DNA of 64,000 nt from an uncultured Bacteroidales bacterium (lineage in GTDB: Bacteria; Bacteroidota; Bacteroidia; Bacteroidales; Muribaculaceae), in the NCBI GenBank assembly GCA_902786725.1, contig CADADP010000005.1, forward strand, positions 1 to 64,000. The letters are read 5' to 3'. The notes under the pieces were generated by a model, which had not been told where the DNA came from, made no database searches, and saw only the letters and a program-made list of their open reading frames with translations. Positions 61,818 to 64,000 of the stretch are shown in pieces (position 1 is the stretch's first letter; every line of letters starts with the position of its first letter). Both the position numbers and the translations under genes were made by a program.

Positions 61818-63857
61818 ATGGAAAAGAAATATGCCAGAACATTAGTGACCACGGCGTTGCCCTATGCCAACGGCCCGGTCCACATAGGTCACCTGGCCGG
61901 GGTGTATGTGCCGGCCGACATCTATACCCGTTACCTGCGCCTCAAAGGCGAGGATGTGATAATGGTGGGCGGCAGCGACGAGCATGGCGTGCCCATCACC
62001 ATCAAGGCGCAAAAAGAGGGAGTGACGCCACAGGATATAGTGGATCGCTACCACGAGATAATCAAGAAGTCGATGGAGGGGCTGGGAATCTCGTTCGATG
62101 TGTATTCCCGCACCACGAGCGCGATGCACCGGCAGACGGCGAGCGAATTTTTCCGCACGCTCTATGAGAAAGGCGAGTTTGTGGAGAAGACCAGTCAGCA
62201 ACTCTATGACGAAGAGGCCGACCAGTTCCTGGCCGACCGCTATGTGACCGGCACATGCCCCCACTGCGGATTCGACCATGCCTATGGCGACCAGTGCGAG
62301 TCGTGTGGCACGAGCCTCAACGCCACCGACCTGATAAACCCCAAGAGTGCCATCACCGGCAACACCCCCGTGCTGAAGGAAACCAAGCACTGGTATATGC
62401 CGCTCGACAAGTGGGAGCCGCGCCTGCGCGAATGGATACTGGAAGGGCACAAGGAGTGGAAGCCCAACGTGTATGGACAGTGCAAGTCGTGGCTCGACGA
62501 GCACCTGCAACCGCGTGCCGTGACCCGCGACCTGAACTGGGGCATCCCGGTGCCCATCGATGGCGTGGAAGGCAAGGTGCTGTATGTGTGGTTCGACGCA
62601 CCCATAGGTTATATAAGCAACACCAAAGAGCTGCTTCCCGACACGTGGGAGCGGTACTGGAAGTCGCCCGACAGCCGCATTATCCACTTCATAGGCAAGG
62701 ACAACATAGTGTTTCACTGCCTCATATTCCCGGCTATGCTCATGGCCGAGGGCAGTTACCAGCTGCCCGAGAACGTGCCGGCCAACGAGTTCCTGAACCT
62801 GGAGGGAGAAAAGATATCCACCAGCCGCAACTGGGCCATCTGGCTCAACGAGTATCTGGAGGAGTTCCCCGGCAAGCAAGACGTGCTGCGCTACGTGCTC
62901 ACGGCCAACGCGCCCGAGACCAAGGACAATGACTTCACTTGGGCCGATTTCCAGGCACGCAACAACAATGAGCTTGTGGCAATCCTGGGCAACTTCGTGA
63001 ACCGCGCCACGGTGCTGACCCACAAGTACTTTGGCGGCAAGGTGCCGCAGTGTGGCGAACTCGCCGACTACGACCGCGAGGTGGTGGCCGAGATGGGCAA
63101 AGTGAAAGAAACACTGGGCGACAACATAGAGCACTTCCACTTCCGTGAGGCGCTGAAGGACGCGATGAATTTGGCACGCTTAGGCAACAAGTACCTTGCC
63201 GACACCGAGCCGTGGAAACTGGCCAAGACCGATATGGCCCGTGTGGAGACCATACTGAACGTGGCCCTGCAGATTGCGGCCAATCTGGCGATAGCCTTCG
63301 AGCCGTTCCTGCCGTTCAGCGCGGAGAAACTGCGCAAGATGCTGTGTATGGACAAAGCCGACTGGAGCCGCCTGGGCGCGACCGACCTGCTGAAGGCCGG
63401 AGCGGAGATAGAGAAGCCCGAATTGCTATTCGAGAAGATTGAGGACGATGTGATAGAGGCTCAGCGGGCTCGCCTGGAGCGAATCAAGCAAGAGAACATC
63501 GTGGCCAACTTCAAGCCCAAGGCAGTGGCAGCGCCTGTACCATTCGAGGACTTCCAGAAACTGGATATCCGCGTGGGGCGCGTGGTGAAATGCGAGAAAG
63601 TGAAGAAGGCCGACAAACTGCTGTGCCTCACCATCGACGACGGTCTGAAGGGACGCACCATAGTGAGCGGAATAGCTAAGTGGTACCGGCCTGAGGAACT
63701 GGAGGGCAAAGAGGTGTGCTTTGTGGCCAACTTCGCCCCACGCACGTTCAAGGGCATAGAGTCGCAGGGAATGATACTCAGCGCCGAGGACGCCGACGGT
63801 CGGCTGGTGGTGATAGGTCCCCACGGCGAGGTGAAGCCCGGTGTGAGGGTGGGATAA
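61818..63857 (+). CDS. metG: Methionyl-tRNA synthetase
   Basis: 679 residues from the ATG at 61818 ([20 protein letters not shown]). Class Ia catalytic core: HIGH-type PVHIGHLAG (about 20-28), a zinc knuckle [18 protein letters not shown] (about 146-163), [10 protein letters not shown], and a KMSKS-like [12 protein letters not shown] (about 333-344). The C-terminal EMAP/Arc1p-type tRNA-binding domain (about 578-679) begins [20 protein letters not shown]. The 15 codons between an upstream in-frame ATG (61773) and this start look non-coding. It follows der by 48 bases. Confidence 0.97.
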   Translation: MEKKYARTLVTTALPYANGPVHIGHLAGVYVPADIYTRYLRLKGEDVIMVGGSDEHGVPITIKAQKEGVTPQDIVDRYHEIIKKSMEGLGISFDVYSRTTSAMHRQTASEFFRTLYEKGEFVEKTSQQLYDEEADQFLADRYVTGTCPHCGFDHAYGDQCESCGTSLNATDLINPKSAITGNTPVLKETKHWYMPLDKWEPRLREWILEGHKEWKPNVYGQCKSWLDEHLQPRAVTRDLNWGIPVPIDGVEGKVLYVWFDAPIGYISNTKELLPDTWERYWKSPDSRIIHFIGKDNIVFHCLIFPAMLMAEGSYQLPENVPANEFLNLEGEKISTSRNWAIWLNEYLEEFPGKQDVLRYVLTANAPETKDNDFTWADFQARNNNELVAILGNFVNRATVLTHKYFGGKVPQCGELADYDREVVAEMGKVKETLGDNIEHFHFREALKDAMNLARLGNKYLADTEPWKLAKTDMARVETILNVALQIAANLAIAFEPFLPFSAEKLRKMLCMDKADWSRLGATDLLKAGAEIEKPELLFEKIEDDVIEAQRARLERIKQENIVANFKPKAVAAPVPFEDFQKLDIRVGRVVKCEKVKKADKLLCLTIDDGLKGRTIVSGIAKWYRPEELEGKEVCFVANFAPRTFKGIESQGMILSAEDADGRLVVIGPHGEVKPGVRVG

Positions 63858-63957
63858 ACCCGAAGCAAACCCAAGCAGTCCGTAATAAGCCGCGCAACAG
63901 ACTGTGGCGGCGGTGGGCTTTGCGCGGGTGTGATTGTGAGTTAAATTTACGACCGGA

Positions 63958-64000
63958 ATGATACAGACCGAACACATAACGGAGGTGGCCGACAGTGCGG
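63958..64000 (+). CDS. Possible start of a further gene (partial)
   Basis: An ATG at 63958 opens a frame that reads MIQTEHITEVADSA to the window edge. It lies 100 bases after metG on the same strand and follows AT-rich sequence after GC-rich sequence. Fourteen codons are too few for identification; it may be chance. Confidence 0.35.
   Translation, partial: MIQTEHITEVADSA

Noticed and set aside
61842..63140. 432-codon minus-strand frame opposite metG
   Set aside because: metG is unambiguous on the plus strand; the antisense frame has no family motif and is open because of codon bias.

Overview
The window reads as a chromosomal segment of a Bacteroidales bacterium, possibly a Muribaculaceae-like gut lineage (family-level placement is inference). 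The evidence is the gene content and order (comM-type ATPase, mnmG-apt-uvrC-dtd, lepB-wbqC, DUF177-rpmF-fabH-era-der-metG), a secreted dockerin-type protein, a GH92 mannosidase, DUF4294 and YARHG proteins, general lack of strong Shine-Dalgarno sequences, and many promoters of the Bacteroidetes form TTG-N20-TAnnTTTG. No insertion sequence, prophage, CRISPR array or rRNA operon was seen. It looks like core chromosome with small lineage-specific envelope islands.

Layout: 1-9.6 kb holds a partial comM-like gene, an M16 protease, a PafA-like phosphatase, a SpoU methylase, a sugar MFS transporter, an SDR, tRNA-Tyr and an AlkD-like repair protein. 9.7-11.2 kb is an NfeD-SPFH pair. 11.5-18 kb is a housekeeping run (ybeY, mnmG, apt, uvrC, dtd, a MazG-like gene, deoC) with a consensus parS centromere site between mnmG and apt and a degenerate second one 5 kb away. 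18.3-20.5 kb is lepB-wbqC. 20.7-32.3 kb is a minus-strand block: a 970-residue dockerin protein, a glycine-zipper lipoprotein, rubrerythrin, a Na/Pi transporter, a BASS transporter, an Upf1-like helicase, DUF4294 and a beta-helix protein. tRNA-Pro and polA follow.

35.8-41.6 kb is the most unusual part: a compact five-gene operon encoding a TMEM43-family membrane protein, two paralogous right-handed beta-helix proteins (one with a YARHG domain), a secreted protein and a lipoprotein. All five products are envelope or export proteins and I know of no named system matching the set. Next come an LTA-synthase-like enzyme, panB, a secreted HMA protein with a cysteine/lysine-rich tail, and a small XRE regulator preceded by a perfect inverted repeat.

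46.6-50.9 kb is an SGNH-MBOAT-MATE operon suggesting O-acylation of an envelope glycan. 51.1-57.3 kb carries GH92 + PIG-L deacetylase, an outer-membrane-like protein + MBL hydrolase, and two hypothetical proteins. 57.5-63.9 kb is the DUF177-rpmF-fabH-era-der-metG cluster, and the start of a further gene may lie at the right edge.

Several start codons were moved inside longer reading frames because promoter elements, a terminator, family length or a Shine-Dalgarno sequence make the upstream starts impossible or unlikely.
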